From Stomorhina lunata (lineage: Eukaryota; Arthropoda; Insecta; Diptera; Rhiniidae): a stretch of DNA of 64,000 nucleotides. Below, one piece after another: positions 53,367 through 63,949 of the stretch. The notes below the pieces were generated by a model. It did not search any database. It saw only the letters and a list, made by a program, of their open reading frames with translations, and had not been told where the DNA came from. The DNA is taken from positions 39,841,255 to 39,905,254 of the forward strand of contig OW121742.1 of NCBI GenBank assembly GCA_933228675.1. The letters run 5' to 3'. A program made the position numbers and the translations under genes. Within the stretch, counting starts at the first letter, position 1, and each line of letters begins with the position of its first letter.

Positions 53367-54663
53367 AAGAGTGTTCTAAAAAAAATATGCATTTACTATT
53401 TTAGACAAAATTTATCCATAGTGCAAGAAATAATTTATTTTTTGATCAAGTTAGTTTCTATAGATATGTCAGATACTATTATTTTAGAAATTATTAATTT
53501 TCAATAGTTATTTCAATCAAAATGGACTGCGAAAAAAAAGTTCGTGAAAATATAATTAAAACTTTTCAAAAAAATCCGTCATGGACTTTTAAAAAAATAG
53601 CTAAAAATTTGAAAGTTGACCCTCGAACGGTTTCTAATGCCATCAGACGGTATAAGGAAAACCTGAGCATTGAAAGAAAACCTGAATCAGGGAGGAAAAA
53701 AGGTCCTACAGATATTGGTAAGGCAAAAGAAGTCGAGCGACTCTTTCGAAGAGCGCCTAACACTTCTTTAAAAAAGCAGCTCGTACGGTGAAATGTTCTA
53801 CGAATTTTGCACATAGATTCAAAGCTTATGCTGGACTGAAGACATACAAAGTCCAAAAGCTTCCAGATCGCAATGCTATAAAGAACTTAGAAGCAAAAAA
53901 ACGAGCGAAAAAATTGAAGTCTGATTTTATAAAAAAAAAATACACCTGTTGTGTGATGGATGATGAAACATACGTACTGGCAGACTTTTCTCAACTTCCT
54001 GGTCAAGATTTTTATGTTGCTGATAAACGGGGCAATGTTCGGCAAGAGTTTCGCACAAAAAAAAACAAAATTCCCTAAGAAGTTTCTCGTGTGGCAAGCT
54101 ATTTGCAGTTGTGGCAAAAGAAGTAAAGTATTTGTGGCATCTGGCACAACAAACACAGAAATTTATATAAAGGAGTGCCTACAAAAACGGTTGTTACCCT
54201 TTTTAAGAGAGCACAGAGTGACTACATTTTTTTGGCTCGATTTGGCATCATGCCATTATGGAAAAAAGGCACTTGAGTGGTACTCAAAGAATAATGTCAT
54301 TTTTGTACCACGAGAGGCAAATCCACCTAACTGTCCAGAATTTCGGCCTGTGGAAAGGTATTGGGCTCTGGTAAAAAAGGAATTGAAGAACACAGGAAAG
54401 ATTTCCAAGAACATGTCCGATTTTAAGCGCAGGTGGAACACATGCTCCAAAAAGGTATTAGAAGCAACTGTAAAATCTTTAATGGGAGGGTTTCCGAAAA
54501 AAGTCGATAATTTTGCAAAACCCGAGTACTAAGTAAACATTTTAATGCTAAATGATTTTGTATAATATGTCATTATATTTGCGTATTTTGTAGAGTTTTT
54601 ATATTAAAAGGTTTGATTTTTATTTAAGAAAATCCAACTACAAATTTTATTTAGAGCACTCTT
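53367..54663 (+). mobile_element. DD37E transposon, copy 2 (nearly complete)
   Basis: A 1297-bp element flanked by TA (53365-53366, 54664-54665). Ends are AAGAGTGTTCTAAA at left and, reverse complemented, AAGAGTGCTCTAAA at right, identical to copy 1. The nucleotide sequence is very similar to copy 1 in the opposite orientation 20 kb away, indicating fairly recent activity of the family. Confidence 0.92.
53522..54532 (+). pseudogene. DD37E transposase pseudogene (copy 2)
   Basis: Same architecture as copy 1: helix-turn-helix N-terminus, GRKKG hinge, catalytic Asp in VMDDETYV, Asp in LDLASCHY and Glu in FRPVERYW (37-residue spacing), C-terminus NFAKPEY. Lesions differ from copy 1: a one-base deletion near 53773 (after NTSLKKQ), and a frameshift in an A-rich stretch near 54063. 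The A run before YTCCVMDD is three bases longer than expected, adding one lysine in frame. The C-terminal 190 residues are open without interruption. Confidence 0.92.
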
Positions 54664-55780
54664 TATAATACAGTAAAATAATAAATAGACAAATTTTTAC
54701 TAAGGGTTTAAACCGATTATTTAAAAATCGAGTACTTTTAACTCATGTTGAGTATATATACATCACTATAATGTTTTTTTGTAAATTTCATTGACCGATG
54801 TCTGTTTTTTTGTTGAAAACACGAATTTTTTGTTAAAAATTAGAATTTGTATTATCAATTTCTTTGAAAAGTTTGATTTTAGTATGAAATATGTAAAATA
54901 GAGTATGAAATATCATGGAAATTATATTTCATAAATTCCCCACCCCCGAAACCTTTTATATGATAAAAAAAATAGCAAATTAGAAAAAATATGATAACTA
55001 AATTTAGCAAAAATGATATTTTTTATCAGAAAAGTCTGAAAACTTAAATATTTTCTTTAAAAGTTTTCACAAAATATTATTTGTCAAAACAATAAAATAT
55101 TTAACGTAGCTTTAAATTATGTAGACGACTACTTTAAATTATTTGATGTTAACAAAAGATTAACATCGGTTTGTTAAGCTAACAATCGTTTTAGGATAAT
55201 ACTTTAAGGAATTTTGCTAAATTTTAGTTTACCAATCGTTGTTAAATTTTTTTGCATAGTAGTGTATGGTATCATATGGTTTAAAATCGGCTTAAATTTG
55301 ATTACATCCCCTATATAAGCCCCTTTACTGAAGTTACTGTCTAAGTCAATAATGTAGGGTATCATCTATGGCCACCTTTGATCCACCTAAACACTTCCTT
55401 GCATATTTTTTAGCCGTTTTTATTTCAACACGAGTTTGGTAATATTATATATATATATATATATATTTTTTTTTTGTAATTGTTCTGGTTTAAATATTTA
55501 GTTAGTGTAAATATATCATTCATTCAATCGTTTACATTTATACCCTGACATGCCATTAAATTTAATAGCTTGTTTTTTCTTTTTGCAAGTAACAGCATTG
55601 AACTTGCCACCACTGATTAGTATGTGTTTACATGCCACCGATATTTGTTCAACAAATTATTGTATAAACAGCAAAACCGCAAAGAATTTTAATTTTAAGA
55701 GTTTTAAAAGAATTAAAAGTGAACAAATAATAAAATTAAGTTTGGGGTGAAGTGAAGTTCTGAAAGATTTATCATAACAT
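54664..55780. other. Intergenic DNA, no gene seen
   Basis: AT-rich; includes an (AT)n run at about 55446-55466. Short phrases such as TAGGGTATCATCTATGGCC resemble dispersed fly repeats. No gene. Confidence 0.45.
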
Positions 55781-55995
55781 AACTTGCAAAAATCTCTTCA
55801 TTCTCTGAAAACTATTACACCTATTTCCATAACTATTATATTGTCAGTATAAGAGAAAAGTCACTCCCAGTCAGCATTTAAAAGATTATTTTTTGAAAAA
55901 TCACCCAAATGAGTCTTTTTTAACCAGTTTGGAAGACCAAAAAACGATTTGTCGTCTGCGCGATTAAAAAACTAGTTGAAGTAGATTTGGGCTTA

Positions 55996-57251
55996 TGCTA
56001 GAAACACAATCACGACAGCAGGCTACACGAACACCGACTACAAAAGTGGTTGGCTGCAACAGTCGCCTTGTAGTCAGGTACTTAATTATTTTTAAGACGG
56101 CAGCTGCATTGAAAATAGCTGATATAGATTTTTGACGTTTGGACCATAAAATTTTTTAATTTGTTTTTTAAAATAATGGACTTCCTCTATTATTATTTCA
56201 TCCAAGTCCATACCTGAAATATATTAAGAAAAATTAATAATAAATAAAGAAAAAGTTATAATAAACTTACCAAATAAAACAAAAGCAAACAAACAGATAG
56301 AAAAATTAAACAAAATAAATCAAAATGTCCACAATAAAAACAGCTGCTTACGAGTGATGCCAATATCGCATTTATAAGATGGGCAAAATGACGATTTATA
56401 TTTTGACAGAAATCATTTTTAGTAATCAACCTCCGATATCAACGGTTTTCATGTACCTGATAGTATATATAAATCAAAAAATTCTAATAGAATGATTTTA
56501 GTGGAATCACTTATAGTTTGAGAGTTATGAGCTTTTTAAATTTTAAAAATTGTAGGGCATAACTTTAGAAGCTTACATCCGATATTAACTTTTTTGGTAT
56601 CAAACAAAAGCTACTAAAAAAATACTTTTCAAATGATATATATATTCTTCCGATTTATAATGGTTAAAAAGCCCATATTCTAAAAACTTATTTTCACAAC
56701 CGACATTTTTTTATAAAAATACTCATATCTTGAAACAACATAGATATAAGTTTGCTCTTTTAAATAATAGATTTTATACAGGACATATTAGGTTTTATAT
56801 AACCTAAACTACGTAGCTCTAGCACATGAAGCGTGTGAGTTATGACAGTTTAAAAATTAACTTCTTAAAAATATACTTTTATTGAGGTAGAGTTATATAA
56901 ATATAAATTTTTATATCATATATTAATCAGATATTATTATATACATTATATATATAAATATTTGATAAATATATTAATTGTTTATTTCAATTTCCTTCAT
57001 CTTAATTATTGTATATAAAGTTAAGTGGTTTAAATCGCTCATTTATTTCATTATTATATGGTGTTGACAGCACTAAATCTGTTATTGTCGCCAATAAAAA
57101 TAGAAATTAGTTTAATCTTGGCTACAGCTACAACGGTGGTCGGTAGTCGTGTAGCTGTGCCGACGTTAAAAAATTTATTCGCATTTAAATGCGTGTAACC
57201 TTATTTTGACAGGTTGTAGCCCGTAGCCTGTAGCCGTGATTGTGTTTCTAG
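55996..57251. mobile_element. 1.26-kb nested TIR element with TTA target duplication
   Basis: The left terminus TGCTAGAAACACAATCACG is exactly matched by the inverted right terminus, and similarity continues through CAGGCTAC. TTA flanks both ends (55993-55995, 57252-57254), a 3-bp target as used by PIF/Harbinger. Sub-terminal GGCTAC/GTAGCC motifs are frequent in the first and last ~150 bp. No transposase frame is visible. Confidence 0.72.
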
Positions 57252-57440
57252 CATTATGCTTTAAAACTTACTTTTTAAAAATACAATTACAAAAAGAACA
57301 TTCATTAAAAATCAAACATTTTAGGGATTGAAATTCGATAGTTTGTAAGGCTATTTTGCAAACAGATTTTGCGCAGTTAGACGATAAAAATGTTGCTCCT
57401 GTGGTGTTGGTTTTGAAATACTTTTTAACGCGCATAGATA

Positions 57441-57670
57441 ATGGGTGCTGTAGCTAAGTGGGTTAGCACGTCGACTACTAAACATAAGATATAATTTTTA
57501 GCCTGAGTTCGGTCCCAGGTCGCGGCCGTCGATAAATAAAATAACAAGAAATAGCGCAACTTTTTCAGTGTTCTAAAAATAGACTTTACTTAGACTCTCT
57601 CTAAGGTAACTCAATTCGTATAAACACACTCTACATATGTACAATTGGAAAGGCAGGCAATGTTACTTTT
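57441..57670 (+). repeat. tRNA-derived SINE-like sequence
   Basis: TAGCTAAGTGGG (57451-57462) is a perfect match to the Pol III A box TRGCNNAGYNGG; GAGTTCGGTCCC (57505-57516) matches the B box with one change. Surrounding sequence GGTTAGCACGTCGACTA resembles a tRNA D-arm/anticodon region. A to B spacing is about 56 bases, longer than in a functional tRNA, and no intact acceptor stem forms, so this is a tRNA-derived head and not a tRNA gene. The body AAGGTAACTCAATTCGTATA and ACAATTGG..AGGCAGGCAA is shared with 20285-20340. Confidence 0.6.
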
Positions 57671-57950
57671 TTTTGAATCAACTAAAAAAATAATCAAAAT
57701 TGAGTCAAAAATGACTCGAAAATGGCTCGTAAAAGACTCATAAAGGTGTTCATAAAAGATTCTCTCAAGGGAGTCGCGGCTAGGGTACCATTTTCTCCCA
57801 AAGGCACAGTCTTTTTCGAATCGAGAATGATAGCATATTCGATTGTTTTAATCGTCCACGGCAGTCGAAAAAGAGTCAAATATGATTAGAAAATAACAAA
57901 AATGCTGACTGGGCTATACCACATTACCCGCACTTACACAATTTAATGTT

Positions 57951-58375
57951 TCTATGTATTAAAAACAATTGTCGCTTTGTAGTCTAAATAGTATCAACAA
58001 AAAGCAATACCATCCTGCTCTTCTGCGGTTTAAAAAGTTCTGATTTCCCTGAAACTAAATTACGACAAAGTATCTTTTAAATTTCTGTTTTAAAATACAA
58101 TGTCAACCAGTAGGTCATAACTTTAGTATCCAAGTCAAAATGTTTGCACTACTTTTTGTATCTAAATGGGGGGAGTAGGTAATTTATATGTATATAGGAT
58201 GTCTATTTTGTAAAATTACATGGATTTTCTTGCGCAAACAAAACTTTTCATTTAAATATTTATATAATATTTGAAAGGGATATTTTAAGGTTTCGAGGGC
58301 CTTAACAATGAATTTTGGAACAAAATGCATGATTAGAAAGCAAATGAGGCTGCCTCATACTCAAATAATCATTCG
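57951..58375. other. Intergenic DNA, no gene seen
   Basis: No recognised feature. Confidence 0.45.
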
Positions 58376-58379
58376 AAAT

Positions 58380-60310
58380 TAAATTTTATTAAAAATTTTT
58401 CTACAGAAAATTTTATTAAACATTTTTCTATAAAGAATTCTTTTTATCAAAAATTTTTTTTTATCTAAAATTTTTCTTTAAAAAAAATTTTTTACCGAAA
58501 AATTTTTTTATAGAAAAATTTTTCTATAGACTTTTTTTTTAATTTTTCTATAAAAAATTATTTTAATAAAAATTTTTAAAACTTTTTTTATTTTTATAGA
58601 AAGTTTTTAAAAAATTTCTTAATTTTATAGGAAATTTTTCTAAAATTTCTTATTTTTGTATAAAACTAAAAAAAAAAATCACATTTTTATATCAAAATTT
58701 TCAAAAATTTCTTATTTTATAGCAAATTTTTCAAAATTTTTTTATTTTTATAGGAAATTTTTCAAAAATTTTTATTTTTATAAGAAATTTTTCAAAAATT
58801 TCCTATTTTTATTCTAAATTTTTCTTATTTTTATAGGAAATTTTTCAAAAATTTCTTATTTTTATAGGAAATTTTTTAAAAATTTCTTATTTTTATAGGA
58901 AATTTTTCAAAAATTTCTTATTTTTATAGGAAATTTTTCAAAAATTTCGTATTTTTATAGGAAATTTTTCAAAAATTTTTTATTTTTATAGGAAATTTTT
59001 CAAAAATTTCTTATTTTTATAGGAAATTTTTCAAAAATTTCTTATTTTTATAAGAAATTTTTCAAACATTTCTTATTTTTATAGGAAATTTTTCAAAAAT
59101 TTCTATTTTTATAGGAAATTTTTCAAAAATTTCTTTTTTTTATAGGAAATTTTTCAAAAATTTCATATTTTTATAGGAAATTTTTCAAAAATTTCTTATT
59201 TTTATAGGAAATTTTTCAAAAATTTCTTATTTTCTCAGGAAATTCTTCAAAAATGATTATATTAATAGGAAAATTTTCAAAAAATTATCGAAAATTTTTC
59301 TATAATAAAAATTTTTGTATCAAAAATTTTCGTTCAAAAATTTTCCTATTTTTTTTTTATCGAAAATTTTTTTATAGAAATTTTTTTTTACCGAAAAATT
59401 TTCTATAGAAACATTTTTTATCGAAAATTTTCTATATAAAAATTTTTTAATGAAAATTTTCGCTAAAAAAAATTTTCTATAGAACTATAAAATTTTTTTT
59501 TTAATTTCTTATTTTTATAGAAAATTTTTAAAAAATTTCTTATTTTTATTCAAAAATTTCTTATTTTTATAGGAAATTTTTAAAAAATTTCTCATTTTTA
59601 TAGGAAATTTTTCAAAAATTTCTTATTTTTATAGGAAATTTTTTAAAAAATTCTTCTTTTTACAGGAAATTTTTTAAAAAATTCTTCTTTTTACAGGAAA
59701 TTTTTTAGAATTTCTTATTTTTATAGGAAATTTTTCAAAAATTTATTTTCTTTATATGAAATTTTTCAAAAATTTCTTATTTTTATAGGAAAATTTTCAA
59801 AAATTTCTTATTTTTATAGGAAATTTTTCAAAAATTTCTTCTTTTTATAGGAAATTTTTCAAAAATTTCTTATTTTTATAGGAAATTTTTAAAAATTTCT
59901 TATTTTTATATGAAATTTTTCAAAAATGATTATATTAATAGGAAATTTTTCAAAAAATTATCGAAAATTTTTCTATAATAAAAATTATTTTTATCAAAAA
60001 TCTTCGTTAAAAAATTTTCCTATTTTTTTTAACGAAAATTTTTCTATAGAAAAATTTTTTGAACGAAAATTTTTCGATTGAAAAATTTTTTTAAAGAAAA
60101 TTTTTTGATAGAAAAATTTTTTTAACGAAAATTTTTCTATAGAAAATTTTTTTATGGAAAATTTTTCTATAGAAAAATTTTTATCGAAAATTTTGCTATA
60201 AAAAATTTTTTTTATCGAAAGTTTTTCTATAGAAAAATTTTTTTATCGAAAATTTTTTTATAGAAAATTTTTCTATAGACAAATTTTTTTTATCGAAAAT
60301 TTTCTTATTA
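58380..60310 (-). repeat. 31-bp family array, opposite strand to 41962-43520
   Basis: 58620-59270 and 59500-59950 consist of 31-bp units TATAGGAAATTTTTCAAAAA followed by TTTCTTATTTT. This is the reverse complement of the 42-43 kb unit with one C-to-T change. Blocks at 58380-58600, 59280-59480 and 60000-60310 carry CTATAGAAAA-type units like those at 24.6-25.7 kb, some with a 32-bp period and an AACGAAAA or ATCGAAAA core. One array thus holds both subfamilies. Confidence 0.88.
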
Positions 60311-61090
60311 CTTGAGGAAGACCTTCCGATTTTGTAAAGTAATTGTTAACTTACATCAGATATTTCTTATATAATACAATTTGTAATGGCAATCCTTTGA
60401 AAGGCCCCACAAATGAATAACTAAAAATGTCTGCATCCCTCTTGAAGTGGATGCTTTTCAAGCTTGAGTCTCTAGATACTATATTTCAGTATCTATGTAT
60501 GTGTACGAGTATCTGCGTCCTTTATGTGTCTGTAAACTTCACGAGTTGTATAATTCAAGCGACTGTCTATCGTCAAAAAACAGCAGTTACACAAAAGTTT
60601 TATATTTAGTATAACAAACATGTCAAAAAATAAAAACTTTGTCATCTATTCCAAAATAAGTTTTAATATGTTACAGCATATGAAACAAATGATTATATAA
60701 GATTAAGTTATATAAACACATTTAATCATCTATTAGCCATAAAAAGCATATTCACTTAACCTTCCAAACGTAATCATGTGTAAATTAATTATTCTATTAA
60801 TTTTCTCAATATGTTTGAATATTACACTAAATATATTATTAACAAATATTATGTTTTCTTCTCCTTATCCTTTTTTTATTCTTTATTTGTATTGATTTTT
60901 TTTGTATTGTTTATAGTATCAATCAATATGTTTTTGTTTTATGAAATACAAGTACAACAATACAGGATCTGAAAGCAACAAGACGTTCGAAATTGCGGAA
61001 GGATATATTCTTAAGAAATAGTAATTGGCTTTTTCATTTTGTTTAGTTTTACTTGTGTTGGTGTTTGCTTTTTGATTCCGGTTTAAAGTG
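60311..61090. other. Intergenic DNA, no gene seen
   Basis: No feature recognised; small frames lack support. Confidence 0.45.
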
Positions 61091-61093
61091 TGA

Positions 61094-61118
61094 GTTGGTG
61101 TGTGTGTGTGTGTGTGAG
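61094..61118. repeat. (GT)n microsatellite
   Basis: GTGTGTGTGTGTGTGTGTGAG run. It explains the THTHTH tail of the minus-strand frame 61083-61349, which is not supported as a gene. Confidence 0.9.
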
Positions 61119-61329
61119 TGTTTGCGGTTTTAGTGTCCTTAGAGTGTGGTCATGTTTGCGGTTTTGTTTATTGTCATGGTCAATTAGACAAATTGATATT
61201 GGTTTAAATGCCTGGTTGGGTTGGTTGGTCTGAGAATTTCTTGGGAAGTTGAAAATATTTGATTTAACTTCTAACGACAAGGAAAAATTTAATTGGTCTT
61301 TATCGGAGTATAAGAGTACAGGACTATAA

Positions 61330-62660
61330 GGAGCACTTCCCATTTCCATTGATTATCCCAAAAAGAAATCACTAGGTTCAAAAACAGCACTTTACTGTGG
61401 ATGACTCGTTAGCTCGAAAGTTTTGATTGATTGATCAAAAATTCCCGTATCTGAACCTAATTATTCTGAACGGTATGAAAACAGCAACGCCCACACTAGC
61501 AGTCTGGGGCACCCACATATCACAATCAATTTTTTTTATTCGGGAATACAAAAATGTCATTTTGAGTCATCCACAGTACAGGAAATACAAAATGTCATTT
61601 TGAGTAATCCACAGTACAGGACTATAAGAGTAAAGAAATTCGTGTGATCCAGAAGCACTTCCCATTTCCATTAAGTACCCCAAAAAGAAGTCACTGGGTT
61701 CCAAATCAGCACTATACTGTGGATGACTTAAGGTTTTGATTAATCAAAAAGTCCTGTGTCTGTCTGAACCTAATTATTCTGAACAGCATCAAATTAACAA
61801 TTTTTTTTTATATGTGAAGTCATTGCGTTCCAAATCAGCACTTTACTGCGGATGACTCATTTGATTGATCAAAAAGTCCCGTGTCTGAAACAAAAGGGTA
61901 AGCTCTCATTGCCGTGACGAAGAATAATCCGTCTTTGGCGGTTGGTTTTTCTTCTTTCACGGAATACTTTTGGTAACCAAATGGTTCTGAATAATTTAGA
62001 ATTGATCGTTTTATTTTGATCCAATTGTACGATGTAGGGCAGGCCCAGGTTTTCAAAAAAAAAAAAAAAGAGTACAGAAATACGTGTGATCTTATTTAAT
62101 AAGCACTTCTCATTTCCAATGAGTACCCCAAAAAGAAGTCACTGGATTCCAAATCAGCACTACACTGTGGACGACTCATTAACTCAAGGTTTTGATTGAT
62201 CAAAAAGTCGAGTGTGTTAACCAAATTATTCTGAACAGTATAAAATTAACAATTAATTTTTTATATGCGGGAATAAAAAGAAGTCATTGGGTTCCAAATC
62301 AGCACTTCACTGCGGATGACTTATTTGATTGATCAAAAAGTCCTGAGTCTGACCCAAGTGTGTGAGCTCCCATTGTTGTGACGCAGAATGATCCGTCTTT
62401 GGTGGTTGGGTTTTCCTCTTTCTCCTAATACTTTTGAAATAAATGGTTTGAATTATTCAGAATTGACCATTCTAAGTTGATCCAATGGTACGATATAGGC
62501 AGGCCAAGTTAAAAAATAAAAAAAATAGCGACAAGAGCTTCAAATGAATTTTGTTGTTTTTCTTGTTTTTAAAGACATTACAAACGTCTACTGTTTACTT
62601 TTGGGTCTATACGCATAGATCCATGATTCGTCACCTGTAACGATAATAAACAGATATTTT
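61330..62660 (-). pseudogene. Amplified mariner (DD34D) transposase fragments
   Basis: On the minus strand the region encodes repeated fragments of one mariner transposase. The segment around the third catalytic Asp occurs about five times, best at 61660-61730 (SHPQYSADLEPSDFFLGYL) and again near 61360, 61830, 62120 and 62290. The segment around the second Asp appears at 62385-62360 as RRIILRHNNGSSHTW, with Asp replaced by Asn, and in diverged form near 61915. At 62640-62590 VTGDESWIYAYRPKSKQ is the first catalytic Asp region. Stops and frameshifts are present throughout. The same ~450-bp block seems to have been duplicated in tandem. Confidence 0.75.
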
Positions 62661-62789
62661 AAAGCACCGCGAATTTACAGGTAGATAAGATTTGGAATTT
62701 GTAAGGTAGTCCCAAGTTTTTATAACTTGCTTGTCGTGTGGTCGCTGGTATGTCTCTGTGTTAAATCATCTCCAACTGTTGAGCTATTT

Positions 62790-63475
62790 CAAAATTCTCA
62801 GGCATGTCGAAAAGCTGAGTTATCTTAAAGTGCCAAACGATCTCGTACTACTGAGTCATCTTGAACTATTGAGTCATCCTAAACTACTGCGTCATCTCAA
62901 ACTACTATGTTATCTAGTACTGCTGAGTCATCCTAAACGACTAAGACATCACGTACTGCTGAGTCATCCTAAACTACTGAGTTATCTCGAACCACTAAGT
63001 CATCTCGTACTGCTTAGTCATTCTAAAATACTGAGTCATCTCAAACTACTGCTTAGTCATCCTAAACTACTGAGTCATCTTAAACTACTAAGTCATCTCG
63101 TACTGCTTAGTCATCCTAAACTACTGGGTCATCTCAAACTACTTAGTCATCTCGTTCTGCTTAGTCATTCTAAATTACTTAGTCATCTCAAACTACTAGG
63201 TCATCTCGTACTGCTGAATCATCCTAAACTACTGAGTCATCTCAAACTACTAAGTCATCTCGTACTGCTGAGTCATCCTAAACTACTGAGTCATCTCAAA
63301 CTACTAAGTCATCTCGTACTGCTGAGTCATCTTAAACTAGTAAGTCATCTCAAACTACTAAGTCATCTCGCACTGCTGAGTCATCCTAAGCTACTAAGTC
63401 ATCTCAAACCGATGAGTCATATCGAACTGCTGAGTCATCTCAAATTAATGAGTCATCTTAAACAGCAGATTCATC
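62790..63475 (+). repeat. 18-bp minisatellite with TGAGTCAT core, 54-bp higher order
   Basis: About 38 units of 18 bp. Three variants alternate: CTACTGAGTCATCTCAAA, CTACTAAGTCATCTCGTA and CTGCTGAGTCATCCTAAA. Because 18 is divisible by three and the units lack stops in one frame, a 250-codon frame (62731-63483) of LLSHLK/LLSHLV/LLSHPK repeats results; it has no other sign of being a gene. The array directly abuts the LINE fragment. Confidence 0.92.
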
Positions 63476-63949
63476 TCGTTTAGTTACTAAACTTCCCAGG
63501 TAATTAAAGGTATCTACACGTCCAATAATCTCGTTATCCACATTGATGTGTGTCAACGGGTTTGCGCCATAGCCTCCGGGCATAATCTTTGTCTTAGAAA
63601 TATTAATATCCAGACCAGCTATACGAGATTCAGCAGTGATAGCGTTAGTATTCTCTTGAAGGTGACCAGAGCTTTGGCTTAGAAGACATACGTCATCGGC
63701 GTATTCTAAGTCCTCAAGTTGTTTAAAGAGTGTCCATTGGATACCGTGTTTACCATTTAGAGCCGTGCGCATTATGTTGTCGATGACGAGGATAAAAAGT
63801 ATAGGTGATAAAATACATCCTTGCCTTAATCCAGTAGTAACATCGAACGGATCTGATAGTTTACCCTTGTGTAGGACTCGACATTTAAAATCAACGTACA
63901 TTGTCCGTATTAAGCCACTACTACTTGGCTCGCTTGCTCGTCTATCCAC
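63458..63949 (-). pseudogene. Non-LTR retrotransposon (LINE) reverse transcriptase fragment
   Basis: A 163-codon open piece covering the middle of a reverse transcriptase: GLRQGCILSPILF (residues 40-52), catalytic YADD (83-86), GLDINISKTK (112-121) and FNYLGS (148-153), in the order found in LINE RT domains. The upstream N-terminal part is out of frame or missing near 63950-64000, and the C-terminus runs into the 18-bp minisatellite after TKRDE. Endonuclease, thumb and 3' end are not present in the window. Sequence style matches RTE-like arthropod elements, but the clade is not proven. Confidence 0.85.

Larger units (their letters stand above)
55866..57913. mobile_element. 2.05-kb TIR element (CCCAGTCAGCATTT ends), host to nested insertions
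   Basis: A perfect 14-bp inverted repeat, CCCAGTCAGCATTT, at both ends. It interrupts an R2 repeat, confirming the boundaries. The target duplication is not clear (CT or ACT at most). Without the nested insertion at 55996-57251 it is about 0.8 kb and non-coding. Superfamily not assigned. Confidence 0.75.
55790..57950. repeat. Dispersed repeat family R2 copy split by an inserted element
   Basis: The left half contains CTTCATTCTCTGAAAACTAT, TATTATATTGTCAGTATAAG and AGAAAAGT; the right half resumes at 57914 with CTATACCACATTACCCGCAC. Together they match the uninterrupted copies at 4280-4420 and 26385-26450, which proves that 55866-57913 is an insertion. Confidence 0.7.

Noticed and set aside
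57441..57525. Functional tRNA gene
   Set aside because: A and B boxes are present, but the A-B distance is too long, the anticodon stem does not pair, and no acceptor stem closes.
61083..61349. 88-codon minus-strand frame as a small gene
   Set aside because: The end is a GT microsatellite and the start lies in amplified mariner debris.
62731..63483. 250-codon open frame of leucine/histidine-rich repeats, as a repetitive protein gene
   Set aside because: It exists only because the 18-bp unit is divisible by three and lacks stops. Start context, introns and non-repeat domains are absent, and the repeat varies at positions that would change residues freely.
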